A stretch of DNA of 64,000 bases, taken from positions 40,791-104,790 of the forward strand of contig JAJYLW010000006.1 in NCBI GenBank assembly GCA_021787475.1, written 5' to 3'. The notes under the pieces were generated by a model. That model did no database searches. It had not been told where the DNA came from and worked only from the letters and a program-made list of their open reading frames with translations. Below, piece by piece: positions 26,411-34,703 of the stretch; position 1 is the first letter of the stretch, and the number at the start of each line of letters is the position of its first letter. Source of the stretch: Actinomycetes bacterium (GTDB taxonomy: Bacteria > Actinomycetota > Thermoleophilia > BMS3ABIN01). The translations under genes and the position numbers were made by a program.

Positions 26411-26572
26411 GGGCCGGGTGCCCCGAGTTGGGAGAATAGGGAAGCCGGTGAAATTCCGGCGTGGGCCCGCCGCTGTAACCGGGAAGTTGTCTCCCCGTAA
26501 GCCACTGGGCATTTTGTCCGGGAAGGCCGGGGACAGTGTTCTTGCCCGGAAGCCAGAAGACCTGCCCGGCAT
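26411..26572 (+). ncRNA. Cobalamin (B12) riboswitch
   Basis: The aptamer can be read in order: GAATAGGGAAGCCGGTG, a CCGGCGTGGGCCCGCCGCTG junction (start near 26456), AAGCCACTGG, and the B12 box AGCCAGAAGACCTGCC near 26551-26566. The ends GCCGGG (26413-26418) and CCCGGC (26565-26570) can pair as the closing stem. A terminator hairpin follows, so ligand binding probably lowers expression of the downstream ThiC-family gene. TPP riboswitch hallmarks (CUGAGA and ACYUGA) are not present. Confidence 0.93.
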
Positions 26573-26629
26573 TTAAACAGCCGCTCTTCGTGGATGAAAG
26601 AGGCCCGGCCTTTTCTCTTTGGGTCTTTA

Positions 26630-26655
26630 ACCTCGCCAGCGGCGAGGTTTTTCTT
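26630..26655 (+). terminator. Riboswitch expression-platform terminator
   Basis: CCTCGCC (26631-26637), loop AGC, GGCGAGG (26641-26647) and the run TTTTTCTTT form a strong intrinsic terminator between the B12 aptamer and the ThiC-family start codon, so control is probably by transcription attenuation. Confidence 0.85.
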
Positions 26656-26686
26656 TCTCGGGAGCGGCCGGCTTCAGGAGGGAAGA

Positions 26687-27976
26687 ATGGCAACATTGCT
26701 GGAAAAAGCAAGGGCGGGCGAGATAACGCCGGAGATGGAAGCGGTCGCCGGCCTCGAGGGCCTCGATCCCGAAAAGATCCGGCGGGGAATTGAGGATGGA
26801 ACCATCGTTATCGTCTCCGGCCACGGGCGCTCTGATCACGCCACCGGCATCGGCAAGGGCCTTAGGACAAAAGTAAACGCCAGCATTGGCACCTCCTCGG
26901 ACCTGGCCGACTTGAAGCTGGAGTTGGGAAAAGCCTCTGTGGCCCGGGAGGCCGGCGCCGATACGCTGATGGAACTCAGCACCGCCGGCGACCTGGACGA
27001 TATCCGCCGCCGCGTGCTGGCGGCCGTCCCCCTGCCGGTGGGCAACGTTCCCCTTTATCAGGCCAGTACGGACGCCGCCGCCCGGCTCGGCTCCAATATG
27101 GAAATGACCGCCGATTTTCTCTTCGAGCTGGTGGCGAGGCAGGCTGCCGACGGCATCGGCTTCATGGCCATCCACTGCGGCGTCAACCGCCTCACCCTGG
27201 AAACGCTCCGCTCCCAGGGGGGCCGCAGCGGCGGTCTGGTAAGCCGGGGCGGGGCCTTCATGTCCGCCTGGATGACGCATCACGATTGCGAAAATCCGCT
27301 ATTTGACCAGTTCGACCGCCTTGTTGAGATATTGCACGAATATGACGTGGTGCTCAGCCTCGGCAACGGCATGCGCGCCGGCGCCACCGCCGACGCCACC
27401 GACAAGGCCCAGATCCAGGAACTGCTCATAAACGCGCAGTTGGCCGACAGGGCCAGGCAGGCCGGCGTGCAGACAATGCTCGAGGGGCCGGGACACATCC
27501 CCATCGACGAGATAGAAGCCAACGTGATCCTGGAGAAACGGCTCAGCGGCGGCAAGCCGTTCTACATGCTGGGGCCGATTACTACCGACATCGCCCCCGG
27601 CTACGACCATATCACCGCCGCCATCGGCTCCGCCTGGGCGGCCGCCTACGGCACCGACTTCATCTGCTATGTCACCCCCGCCGAACACCTGGGGCTGCCC
27701 TTTCCGGAAGACGTGCGCCAGGGCGTGATCGCCGCCCGCATTGCAGCGCATGTCGGAGACATGATCAAACTGGGCCGGCGGCAGCGGGACTTCGAGATGG
27801 GCGAGGCGCGCCGGAGCCTCGACTGGGAAGCTCAGTTTGCCCTGGCGCTCGACCCCGACGGCGCCCGCGCTGTTCGCGACCTCCGCCCCGGCTCCGAGAG
27901 CGACGGCTGCAGCATGTGCGGCGACCAGTGCGCCCTTAAGGTGGGAAGCTCAGCTATAGCTCCAATCTGCCGTTAA
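26687..27976 (+). CDS. bzaF: ThiC-family radical SAM enzyme, probable 5-hydroxybenzimidazole synthase (BzaF-like)
   Basis: A 429-residue ThiC-type enzyme: SGHGRSDHATGIGKGLRT near residue 45, MELSTAGDLDDIRR, VGNVPLYQA, MAIHCGVN, TMLEGPGHIPID, and the C-terminal [4Fe-4S] motif CSMCGDQC (C-x2-C-x4-C). ThiC makes the thiamin pyrimidine; the paralogues BzaA/B/F convert the same substrate (AIR) into 5-hydroxybenzimidazole, a lower-ligand precursor of cobamides, and are found under B12 riboswitches. The B12 aptamer and terminator directly upstream make BzaF the better call. Start at 26687 behind AGGAGGG. If wrong, it is ThiC under unusual control. Confidence 0.8.
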   Translation: MATLLEKARAGEITPEMEAVAGLEGLDPEKIRRGIEDGTIVIVSGHGRSDHATGIGKGLRTKVNASIGTSSDLADLKLELGKASVAREAGADTLMELSTAGDLDDIRRRVLAAVPLPVGNVPLYQASTDAAARLGSNMEMTADFLFELVARQAADGIGFMAIHCGVNRLTLETLRSQGGRSGGLVSRGGAFMSAWMTHHDCENPLFDQFDRLVEILHEYDVVLSLGNGMRAGATADATDKAQIQELLINAQLADRARQAGVQTMLEGPGHIPIDEIEANVILEKRLSGGKPFYMLGPITTDIAPGYDHITAAIGSAWAAAYGTDFICYVTPAEHLGLPFPEDVRQGVIAARIAAHVGDMIKLGRRQRDFEMGEARRSLDWEAQFALALDPDGARAVRDLRPGSESDGCSMCGDQCALKVGSSAIAPICR

Positions 27977-28052
27977 GAGCCTGTCCCATTGGGCTGTTCG
28001 CAGGGGGCGAGCGGAAAAGCCATGGGCAAGGACGCGTGAGCAAACAAACGAA

Positions 28053-28073
28053 AGGCGGGCCGCAGGGCCCGCC
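28053..28073. terminator. GC-rich hairpin between convergent genes
   Basis: GGCGGGCC and GGGCCCGCC pair around a short loop in the gap between bzaF (plus) and the DsrE2 gene (minus). Little T-run follows on the plus strand; it could serve both genes. Confidence 0.5.
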
Positions 28074-28098
28074 TCCAAATTGCCTCTTGCAATTATTG

Positions 28099-28566
28099 CT
28101 AGAAGGCCAGCGTCACGCTTGCGTCAGACGCATATTCCAGATATGTAGCCGCGCCAATGGCCTCCTCCGCTTCCGGAATCAGATCCTCCTGGCGGATGTT
28201 CATCATTTCCATTGAAGGCTGGCAGGGCCACAGTTTCACGCCGCCCTCGTGGCAGATATCGAGCAGCTCGGGAATGGTCGGCCAGCTAATCTTTTTGATC
28301 ATTCCCTTCATCATTGTCGTCGCCATCGCGGTCATCCCGGGGATCGCTCCCACAATATTGGGAACCGGCATCGGCATCGCCGGGTTCGCCAGCGGCGCGA
28401 CCTTCAGGTGACCGTTTTTCTTCTTATTCAGGACATCCATCCCGTAAAGGGTGAAGAAAATCCCCGCCTCCATATCCATGGTAACGGCCGTACTCGCCAA
28501 AATAAGCGGCGGGTAGGCCATGTCCAGGGTTCCCTTCGTCGCAATAATCGCCAGTCTCTGTGTCAT
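28099..28566 (-). CDS. DsrE/DsrF/DrsH-like protein (DsrE2 type)
   Basis: The 155-residue protein belongs to the DrsE_2 family: RLAIIATKGTLDMAYPPL, ASTAVTMDMEAGIFFTLYG, a Met/Pro-rich central insert (residues 63-85) and the cysteine in GVKLWPCQPSMEMM at the usual sulfur-carrying site. DsrE2 proteins accompany TusA in sulfur-transfer loci. Here the tusA gene lies three bases upstream in the same direction, so the two are co-transcribed. Confidence 0.85.
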   Translation of the reverse strand: MTQRLAIIATKGTLDMAYPPLILASTAVTMDMEAGIFFTLYGMDVLNKKKNGHLKVAPLANPAMPMPVPNIVGAIPGMTAMATTMMKGMIKKISWPTIPELLDICHEGGVKLWPCQPSMEMMNIRQEDLIPEAEEAIGAATYLEYASDASVTLAF

Positions 28567-28569
28567 TTA

Positions 28570-28824
28570 TTACTTTCCTCTCCTTACAAAGAAATGAAAC
28601 ACTTCGCCGCCTTCTTCCTCGGTCATGCCGAGGAATTCATGTCCCGCCCTTTTTGCCCAGGCCGGCATGTCGCCCTTGGAGCCCACGTCGGTGCCGACTA
28701 CTTCCAGCACCTGGCCCACCTCGATCGTGCCAATCGCCTTCTTCGCCTTAACCACCGGCATCGGGCAACACAAGCCCTTGACGTCGAGAACGGAATCGGC
28801 TTTTACATCGATAGTGTCACTCAT
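28570..28824 (-). CDS. TusA-family sulfur carrier
   Basis: An 84-residue TusA protein with VLDVKGLCCPMPVVKAKKA (two adjacent cysteines at the carrier site, Cys19 and Cys20) and the DMPAWAKRAGHEF stretch. It leads the pair tusA-dsrE2, which probably passes persulfide sulfur between them. The 250-base gap upstream is shared with the divergent foldase gene at 29078. Confidence 0.9.
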   Translation of the reverse strand: MSDTIDVKADSVLDVKGLCCPMPVVKAKKAIGTIEVGQVLEVVGTDVGSKGDMPAWAKRAGHEFLGMTEEEGGEVFHFFVRRGK

Positions 28825-29077
28825 TTTCCCTCCTGTTTTTAACTATTATTAGATGCATGCCGTCACTTAAAGGATTCAAACTTATTTGAATATGCTCAAA
28901 TACCCATCCCAAGCATAAACAAATCTTGCGCCCGACACCAGCAGATGGCGCGCCGGCCCGCGCCATTCATCATTTACCCGGAGCTGACCGGAATTATACC
29001 ATAGCGACGCGGCTGGCCATGCAGGGCGCGGTTGGCTATAATTTTTCTCAAGCCTCAATTTGAGTGAAGGGATTTAA

Positions 29078-30145
29078 ATGATCAAGAAACTATTGTTACT
29101 CACGGGCGCGGGAGCCGCTGTTATCATTGCAGTCATTCTGGTCGCGGGCTGCTCAAGCCTGCCCGGCAATGCCGCCGCATCCGTTAACGGCGTGATCATC
29201 ACAAAGGCCGATGTGGCAAATCGCATCCGCGTCATCAAAGGAATGGAGCCGCAGGATATCCCACAAGACACTCAGGGCAATGATTACAATCAGTTCCAGC
29301 GCGATGTCACCGGACAGCTTGTCAGCGAAGAGCTGGAAAAGCAGCTCTGCCAGAAACGGGGCATCACCGTGTCCGACAAGGAGATAGACCCGGAGGTTAA
29401 GCAGATTGTCGATGACCAGTATTACGGCGACGTCAACAAGATGCAACAGGATTTTGCCAAGCGCGGCGTCACCATCCAGGACCTGCGGGATGATTTGCAC
29501 CGCCGGCTGCTGCACCAGAAATTGATTAATTCGATTGCTGCCGAAGTTCCGGTGACGGGTGCCGAAGTCCAGGCTCTTTATAACCAGAACAAGAACGCCT
29601 ATGTCTACCCGGAAAAGAGGCAGGTGCGACAGATCATCGTCGCCGACCAGGCAACCGCCCAGCAGGTGGAAAGCCAGCTGGCCGCCGGCCAGGACTTTGC
29701 CACCCTGGCCGGGAAGGTTTCCATCGACAGCAGCACCAGAAGCAAGGCTGGCATGGTTGGCCTGGTGCCGGAGTCGAGCCTTCCCACAGCAGTCGGCCAG
29801 GTGGCATTCTCCCTAAAAGTTAATCAGGTGTCAGCCCCGTTTCAGTCCACCCTGGGCTGGTACATAGTCAAGGTTGAGATTATTGAGCCGGCATCCAACC
29901 GCACCTATGACCAGGTAAAAGGCCAGCTCCAGCAGTTGCTCCAGTCCGAGAAGATGAGCAAGCATTACCAGGACGTCACCGACCAATTTAAAAAATCAAG
30001 CGACGTTGAGTTTGCGGACGGGTACTCGCCCGGGCCAGTCACAGCGCCGCAGGCCACCGGCACTGCCACGGCGCCGGCAGGAGCGGCGGCAGGTCAGGCC
30101 CCGGCTGCAGGCGCTTCGACAACCCGGGTGCCGGCGAAACCATGA
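29078..30145 (+). CDS. Lipoprotein peptidyl-prolyl isomerase (PrsA/SurA-like)
   Basis: The 355-residue protein has a lipoprotein signal with lipobox LVAGC (Cys25), a SurA-type N-terminal chaperone domain (about 35-160), a parvulin rotamase domain (about 180-270, with KRQVRQIIVADQ and the GMVGLVPESSLP-type loop), and a Pro/Ala/Gly-rich tail. It should assist folding of exported proteins outside the membrane. It is followed 56 bases on by another lipoprotein gene, the Sec-thioredoxin, suggesting a shared extracytoplasmic folding task. Confidence 0.88.
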   Translation: MIKKLLLLTGAGAAVIIAVILVAGCSSLPGNAAASVNGVIITKADVANRIRVIKGMEPQDIPQDTQGNDYNQFQRDVTGQLVSEELEKQLCQKRGITVSDKEIDPEVKQIVDDQYYGDVNKMQQDFAKRGVTIQDLRDDLHRRLLHQKLINSIAAEVPVTGAEVQALYNQNKNAYVYPEKRQVRQIIVADQATAQQVESQLAAGQDFATLAGKVSIDSSTRSKAGMVGLVPESSLPTAVGQVAFSLKVNQVSAPFQSTLGWYIVKVEIIEPASNRTYDQVKGQLQQLLQSEKMSKHYQDVTDQFKKSSDVEFADGYSPGPVTAPQATGTATAPAGAAAGQAPAAGASTTRVPAKP

Positions 30146-30201
30146 GATGCCGGCAGGCCTGCGGCTTCCCTTCACCGGCAGCATGAGCTAGAATACGTCC
30201 G

Positions 30202-30681
30202 ATGAAACGGTCGAAAATACTTTTTGGGCTACTGGCTCTGTCTTTCCTGCTGGTGGTTTCGGCGGTTGCCGCCGGTTGCGGGAACAGCCCCCCGGCGACC
30301 AGCTCGACGCCATCCACCGTCGCCCTTTCGTCCGCATGCGCGGCGGCGCCCTCCATCATTCCTCATACAAACGGAAGGCCGATGCTGGTTGAGTTTTACC
30401 GTGATACGTGACCGTTCTGCCAGCGGGAGAAGCCCATCGTTGATGAGCTACAGCAAGAGTACAAAGGCAGGGTGGACATCGTCAGGTTCAGCATCGATCA
30501 GCCGGACGGTCAGTGTGAGTTCCTCAAGCACGGCTTTACCCACATCCCGGCGATGGTTTACATCGACGCCAAAGGCAAGCAGGTGGCGACCACGGATGAG
30601 CTGCTGCAAAAGAGCGACCTCGAGCTGAGGCTAAACGACCTCCTGGCCGGCAAACCGCTGCCGCCCCAGCCGACCCATTAG
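30202..30681 (+). CDS. Thioredoxin-like lipoprotein with in-frame UGA, probable selenoprotein (UPFC motif)
   Basis: Reading through the TGA at 30409-30411 gives a 159-residue protein: signal with lipobox VAAGC (Cys26), a short Ala/Ser linker, then a thioredoxin fold MLVEFYRDT-U-PFCQREKPIVDEL, with RVDIVRFSIDQ and the cis-proline GFTHIPAMVYIDAKG downstream. The TGA stands exactly where the first cysteine of the CxxC redox motif belongs, so selenocysteine (U70, partner Cys73) is far likelier than a nonsense mutation. Homology resumes directly after it in the same frame. A hairpin follows the TGA. Role: extracytoplasmic thiol redox, perhaps with the VKOR at 36 kb. If the organism lacked SelA/B/D, it would be a pseudogene. 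Confidence 0.8.
30412..30442 (+). promoter_or_regulatory. Candidate bacterial SECIS hairpin
   Basis: Beginning 9 bases after the TGA, CAGC-GGG (30421-30427) can pair with CCC (30433-30435) and, across a 3-base bulge, GUUG (30439-30442). The loop AGAAG carries a G near its start. Position and size suit a bacterial SECIS element, but the stem is modest and read by eye. Confidence 0.45.
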
Positions 30682-30701
30682 GTGGTACGGCTTCAAGGGC
30701 G

Positions 30702-31196
30702 CTAAGGACGCGTGTCCGCAAATGCAGGCTTGAGCAAGTCATAGGCCTCTGTCAATGCCTGCGGCATCACCCGCGTATCCGCCAGCACCGGCATAAAGTT
30801 ATTGTCCCCCTCCCAGCGCGGCACGATGTGCATGTGCAGGTGTTCCTTGATGCTGGAGCCGGCAACCTCCCCCAGGTTCAGCCCCACGTTAAGCGCCTGC
30901 GCCGCCATCTTCTGCTTCAAAACGGCGCAGCTTTTTCTGGTTAGAACCATCACTTCAAGAATGACGTCGTCGTCAAGCTCTTCCAGTTGCGACACGTGCC
31001 GGTAGGGAGCAACCATGAGGTGGCCGGGGTTGTAAGGATAGAGATTCATGATCACAAACGCCAGCTTGCCCCGGTATATCACCAGGTTGCCGCGGTCGTC
31101 ATTTTCCTCGATGACCCGGCAGAAGAGGCATGTCTTCTCCCTCTCCCCCATGATGTAATCTATCCTCCAGGGCGCCCAGATCGGCCTGTCAGTCAT
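30702..31196 (-). CDS. HIT-family nucleotide hydrolase
   Basis: The 164-residue protein has the histidine triad HLHMHIVPRW near residues 118-127 and an N-terminal CLFC pair that may bind zinc with a later histidine. The N-terminal segment RPIWAPWRIDYI and the acidic ENDDRGNLV are typical of the Ap4A phosphorylase-like bacterial HIT branch. It cleaves nucleotide phosphoanhydrides or adducts; the exact substrate is unknown. Convergent with the Sec-thioredoxin gene. Confidence 0.88.
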   Translation of the reverse strand: MTDRPIWAPWRIDYIMGEREKTCLFCRVIEENDDRGNLVIYRGKLAFVIMNLYPYNPGHLMVAPYRHVSQLEELDDDVILEVMVLTRKSCAVLKQKMAAQALNVGLNLGEVAGSSIKEHLHMHIVPRWEGDNNFMPVLADTRVMPQALTEAYDLLKPAFADTRP

Positions 31197-31204
31197 TAAT
31201 CACC

Positions 31205-31325
31205 CTCCAGTAATTTCCAGACTCAAATACGGTTTTTCCAAAATCCCACGTGGGTTTCAGGTTTCCGAATTTGGATTTCGGTTTTCCGTTTTGAGTTTAT
31301 CCAAAGTCCAACGTCCGGTTTTTGG
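31205..31325. repeat. Low-complexity word tract before the tRNA-Arg(CCG) gene
   Basis: The 120 bases are built from variants of one word: GGTTTCAGGTTTCCG, GGATTTCGGTTTTCCG, GTCCAACGTCCGG, with CCCACGTGGG at 31244-31253 as a short palindrome. No gene is visible. Same style as other intergenic tracts in the window. Confidence 0.6.
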
Positions 31326-31399
31326 CGCGCCCGACAGGATTCGAACCTGTGGCCTTCGGCTCCGGAGGCCGACGCTCTATCCGGCTGAGCTACGGGCGC
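31326..31399 (-). tRNA. tRNA-Arg (anticodon CCG)
   Basis: The minus strand folds into a full cloverleaf: acceptor GCGCCCG/CGGGCGC, D-arm with AGCTCAGCCGGATAGAGC, anticodon stem TCGGC/GCCGA with loop CTCCGGA, and T-arm GGTTCGAATCC. No CCA is encoded. It reads CGG codons. Confidence 0.97.
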
Positions 31400-31403
31400 A
31401 AAG

Positions 31404-31472
31404 AGCAGATGGTGGATGGTAGACTATGGATGGTGGATATCTACCATCTACCATCTACCATCTACCATCTGC
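31404..31472. repeat. Long inverted word repeat between two tRNA genes
   Basis: GCAGATGGTGGATGGTAGA is followed by four copies of the 11-base word ATCTACCATCT-type, ending ACCATCTGC. The arms pair over nearly the whole length (about 30 bp), giving a cruciform or long hairpin between tRNA-Arg(CCG) and tRNA-Ser(GGA). Confidence 0.8.
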
Positions 31473-31476
31473 TTTT

Positions 31477-31570
<94 letters not shown>

Positions 31571-31674
31571 AAAAGCAGATGCGGGATGATGGATTCTGGA
31601 CGCCGGATTAAACAAAAAAACAATGCCGGCCATTCGTTTGCCCGGGAATCCGATGTCAGCCTCCGCTTGCGATA

Positions 31675-32361
31675 TTATAAGGAAGATTGCCCCGGGCTAA
31701 AACCGGCCGTCCTGACAACTTCTGTGACAGGCCGGCGGGGACTTCTGTAACTGTTCTGGACATGGTCCTCATCTTCCTTGCCCAATGCGATACCGATGAC
31801 CACTGACAGATTCTCCGGGACGCCAAGCTCGGCCCTTATTAGCTGCGGATAAGCGACAAAGGCAAAAGCGACTGCCGTTCCCAAGCAGTGCTCGGCGGCG
31901 GCGAGCATGATGCTCTGGGCCAGCATGCCCAGATCAAAGACTGACCACGCCGTCAGCGTTTTGTCCATGCAAAGAAAAGCCACCGCCGGGGCCCCGAAAA
32001 AGGCAATTCCCATTTCCGATTGCGCCCGCCGCGCATCCTCCTCACCGCGCCCAATGCCCAGCGCCTCGAAACGCTGCTGGCCCAGTTCCCGCATCCTTCT
32101 CTCCAGCAGGGGCGGCCACGTTTCCGGCCGTGGCATGTCCTGCCCGGGCGGCTCACCCTCACGAAAAGCCGTCAGAACCGCGCTTCTCAGCCTTTCCAGT
32201 CGCTCACCGGCGGTGACGAATATCTCCCAGGGCTGCGTATTGGCCCAGGAGGGCGTCCTCGTTGCCGCCGCCATAATGTCAACTATGACCTTTTCATCAA
32301 CAGGATCCGGCAAATACGCTCGCACCGTGTGCCGGGAATTTAACGCTTCAAAAACATTCAC
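31675..32361 (-). CDS. Nitroreductase-family flavoprotein
   Basis: A 228-residue FMN enzyme of the NfsA/B-like family: ALNSRHTVRAYLPDPV near the N terminus, AAATRTPSWANTQPWEIFV, and the C-terminal SVFDLGMLAQSIMLAAAEHCLGTAVAF helix region (residues about 130-156). Members reduce nitro, quinone or similar groups with NAD(P)H. I take the GTG at 32361 because AGGAGA precedes it; an ATG at 32376 is possible. A longer open frame runs into the upstream tRNA gene and is not coding. Confidence 0.87.
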   Translation of the reverse strand: MNVFEALNSRHTVRAYLPDPVDEKVIVDIMAAATRTPSWANTQPWEIFVTAGERLERLRSAVLTAFREGEPPGQDMPRPETWPPLLERRMRELGQQRFEALGIGRGEEDARRAQSEMGIAFFGAPAVAFLCMDKTLTAWSVFDLGMLAQSIMLAAAEHCLGTAVAFAFVAYPQLIRAELGVPENLSVVIGIALGKEDEDHVQNSYRSPRRPVTEVVRTAGFSPGQSSL

Positions 32362-32434
32362 TTCACGTCTCCTCATTAGACAACCATTCGACAAGAAATT
32401 CCGATGTCCAAAATCCAATTCCAATATTCGTGTT

Positions 32435-32528
<94 letters not shown>

Positions 32529-32636
32529 GTTCCGGAAATGGACGCGGGTCTTTCAAGGTTGAAAGAGTTATATTCTCAAGAACAAGTTTATCCGAAAGGA
32601 GAGGCAGGCAAAAGCAAAAAGTCGCGGCCGGCAGGC

Positions 32637-33101
32637 TTACCGGCGCACGCCAAAGAAATCTCTTAACAGCGCCGCCGCTTCTTCGGCAAGAACGCCAGCG
32701 GTTACTTCAAGCCGGTGGTTCAGTTTTGGATTTCTGACCAGATCCAGCAGGGTGCCGGCCGCGCCTGCTTTCTCGTCCGCCGCCCCGTAGACAAGATGAT
32801 CGAGGCGCGCCTGGTAGATTGCACCAGCGCACATGGGACAGGGCTCAATGGTAACGTAAATGGAGCAGCCGCCGAGCCGCCAGCTCCCCAATGCGGCTGC
32901 CGCCTGGCGGATGGCCAATATCTCAGCATGCGCAGTCGGATCGTTGCTTTGCTCGCGCCGGTTTCCGGCAGTTGCGACCACCTCTCCCCCTTTCGCTATC
33001 AGAGCTCCCACCGGCGTCTCGCCGCGGCTGCCGGCCCGTTGCGCTTCCTGGAGGGCCAGGCGCATGAAGCCGGTTATTGTTTTTTGGCTGCTTTTCTCCA
33101 C
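32637..33101 (-). CDS. tadA: tRNA-specific adenosine deaminase
   Basis: The 154-residue zinc deaminase has TAHAEILAI with the proton-shuttling glutamate and PCPMCAGAI with the zinc cysteines, at the usual spacing. TadA converts A34 to inosine in tRNA-Arg(ACG), and that tRNA is encoded 2.7 kb away at 35765. It is transcribed alone, just upstream of tRNA-Ser(CGA). Confidence 0.94.
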   Translation of the reverse strand: MEKSSQKTITGFMRLALQEAQRAGSRGETPVGALIAKGGEVVATAGNRREQSNDPTAHAEILAIRQAAAALGSWRLGGCSIYVTIEPCPMCAGAIYQARLDHLVYGAADEKAGAAGTLLDLVRNPKLNHRLEVTAGVLAEEAAALLRDFFGVRR

Positions 33102-33193
33102 CGCTATTGATAAATAATAACAGGTTTGCTAAAGAATTTGAAAGGAGGACGCCGTTGCCGGAATACCGTGCGGGAAGAAAAAGCGGTGTGAGG

Positions 33194-33834
33194 TCAGAGA
33201 TTGCTAATTGCTAAATAAACTGCGGTTTGAACGCTGTCGGCCGGCGATTTTTCTTGAGCAGCGGCGCCCGGCGCATTCCGACCCGGTTCTGAGCCAATCA
33301 GCGGACTCATCAGCGCATCCATGGCCGCCGCTTGCGTCCCGGGCTGCTGACCGCCGGCAGCCGGAGCGTCGGGAGTATTATTTGTGCTGGCTGGGACACA
33401 GGAAGTACAAATCTGCATGCCTGGCACACCGGCCGGCGGGAGGATGGAAGTCTCAACCGGATCGTCTTTTTGCGCCTGGTTCTCCTCTACCGGCGCGCTT
33501 TCAGGGGGTTGCGTTTTCACCGGAGGCGCAAGCGGCTTTTTCCCTGCCTTGACTCCGGCTCCGGCGACTCCGGCTCCGGCGCCCGGCTTCCGTAGCTGAG
33601 GCTTGCCGGCGCTGCTACTGGCAGGCAGCGCTGGCGGCTCTTTCGAAGGGGTGCCTTTGGCAAGAGTTTGCAGCGCCGGCATGCAAACGATATTTAAATC
33701 AGCCGAGCTTTTGTTTCTGTCTGAGAAAATCCTTGCCGGGGGATTCTGTTTAGCAGCGGCCCGACCGGACGGATTCAGGCCGTTCAAATTCAAGGGGTTT
33801 AGCGGCAGATCCACCGCTACTTTCTTCCCCCCCC
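33194..33834 (-). other. Out-of-frame C-terminal extension of the GH25 gene, reached only by a shift at a G8 run
   Basis: After the run of eight G (minus strand, 33834-33827) a different frame stays open to 33194 and encodes about 210 residues rich in Pro, Ala, Gly and Lys (for example AGAGVAGAGVKAGKKP) with a central NIVCMPALQ and a MQICTSC stretch. Its composition matches the linker before the run, so it probably belongs to the same protein. Removing one G would join the two frames. Whether this is a sequencing error, a mutation or a phase-variable switch cannot be told from one sequence. Confidence 0.55.
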
Positions 33835-34670
33835 AATTGCAGCAGATCGTCTTTCGGCGCCGCACTTTTTTTAGCCGGTGCTGACGCAGAATGCTTGCTT
33901 CCTGCTTTTGCACTGGCTTTTTGCGGCCGCGTCTGGCCGGTTTTGCTCCCGGATGCTTTGGGAGGAGGCGCCGGCGGAGAACTGCTTTTGCCAAGCAATT
34001 CAAGCGGCTCGGCGCCTTCAAGAACGTTCAGATCAACCGTGTTTCCGTTCATGCCGGCGAGCATTCCTCCATCTGAATACTGCTTGATAGCCGGGCCTGG
34101 CCACGAGCCGGAAGCCGGCACGGCCGCCGGGTCGCCATCATAATCCGCTTCCCAAAGCTGGTAGCCGCTTCCAGCGACCGGCGCCCAGTTATAATTCAGC
34201 ACCCTGTTCATATTTGTGTATAAAAGGGGCTTGACGCCAAACAGCTGCCCGCTTTGTTTTAAAAACTGGAGCGCATAGGTAACCGGGTCGGGAACGTCAA
34301 CCTCCAGGTCCATGGCAACAACTTCCCCCGGCTGGAGCGGGCCAACTATGCTGACGAAATGCTGAGCCTCCTGGACAGGATTGCCGCCGCCGGCGTAATA
34401 ATAAAAACCACGAGGAATCCCGAGCCGCCGCGCCTGGTCGCGATTCTGGTAAAACTGGCTGTCGGTGTAGAATCCGTCGTCGCTTCCTCCCGCTTTGATC
34501 AAGGCAAAGCCGGTCTGGTTTTTGACGGTATTCCAATCGATAGGTCCTTGCCACCGGGAAACGTCGATCCCGCCAGTATTGGCTATTGCAATATTGACGA
34601 TTATTAAAGTCGTAAATATAGCTATTAAAATAACAATAACAAATTTAGTCAGGGAATCAAAGATAAGCAG
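33750..34670 (-). CDS. GH25-type lysozyme, membrane-anchored (start codon unclear)
   Basis: The frame is open from a stop at 34703 to 33750. An N-terminal transmembrane segment (KFVIVILIAIFTTLIIV) precedes the GH25 start GIDVSRWQGPIDW and the sequence FALIKAGG, FYYYAGGG, and AMDLEVDVPD with the acidic catalytic pair. The catalytic domain ends near AGMNGNTVDLNVLEG; a Ser/Ala/Lys linker follows. There is no ATG, GTG or TTG before the catalytic start; CTG at 34670 or 34652 or an ATT are the only options, or the true start lies in another frame. The first standard codon, TTG at 34502, would remove the first catalytic strand. It should cut peptidoglycan glycan chains. Confidence 0.72.
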   Translation of the reverse strand: MLIFDSLTKFVIVILIAIFTTLIIVNIAIANTGGIDVSRWQGPIDWNTVKNQTGFALIKAGGSDDGFYTDSQFYQNRDQARRLGIPRGFYYYAGGGNPVQEAQHFVSIVGPLQPGEVVAMDLEVDVPDPVTYALQFLKQSGQLFGVKPLLYTNMNRVLNYNWAPVAGSGYQLWEADYDGDPAAVPASGSWPGPAIKQYSDGGMLAGMNGNTVDLNVLEGAEPLELLGKSSSPPAPPPKASGSKTGQTRPQKASAKAGSKHSASAPAKKSAAPKDDLLQLGGEESSGGSAAKPLEFERPESVRSGRC

Positions 34671-34703
34671 ACCAATCTTTTCGGGAACAAAACGGGAAAT
34701 TCA

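Noticed and set aside
26411..26572. TPP riboswitch in front of the ThiC-family gene
   Set aside because: The sequence has the B12 box and cobalamin junctions and lacks the TPP core motifs.
30202..30411. A 69-residue lipoprotein ending at the TGA
   Set aside because: Thioredoxin homology continues in frame past the TGA, which stands at the CxxC position, so readthrough as selenocysteine explains it better.
31404..31472. Short direct repeats resembling a CRISPR array
   Set aside because: The units are about 11 bases without spacers of constant length, and no cas genes are present; it is an inverted word repeat.
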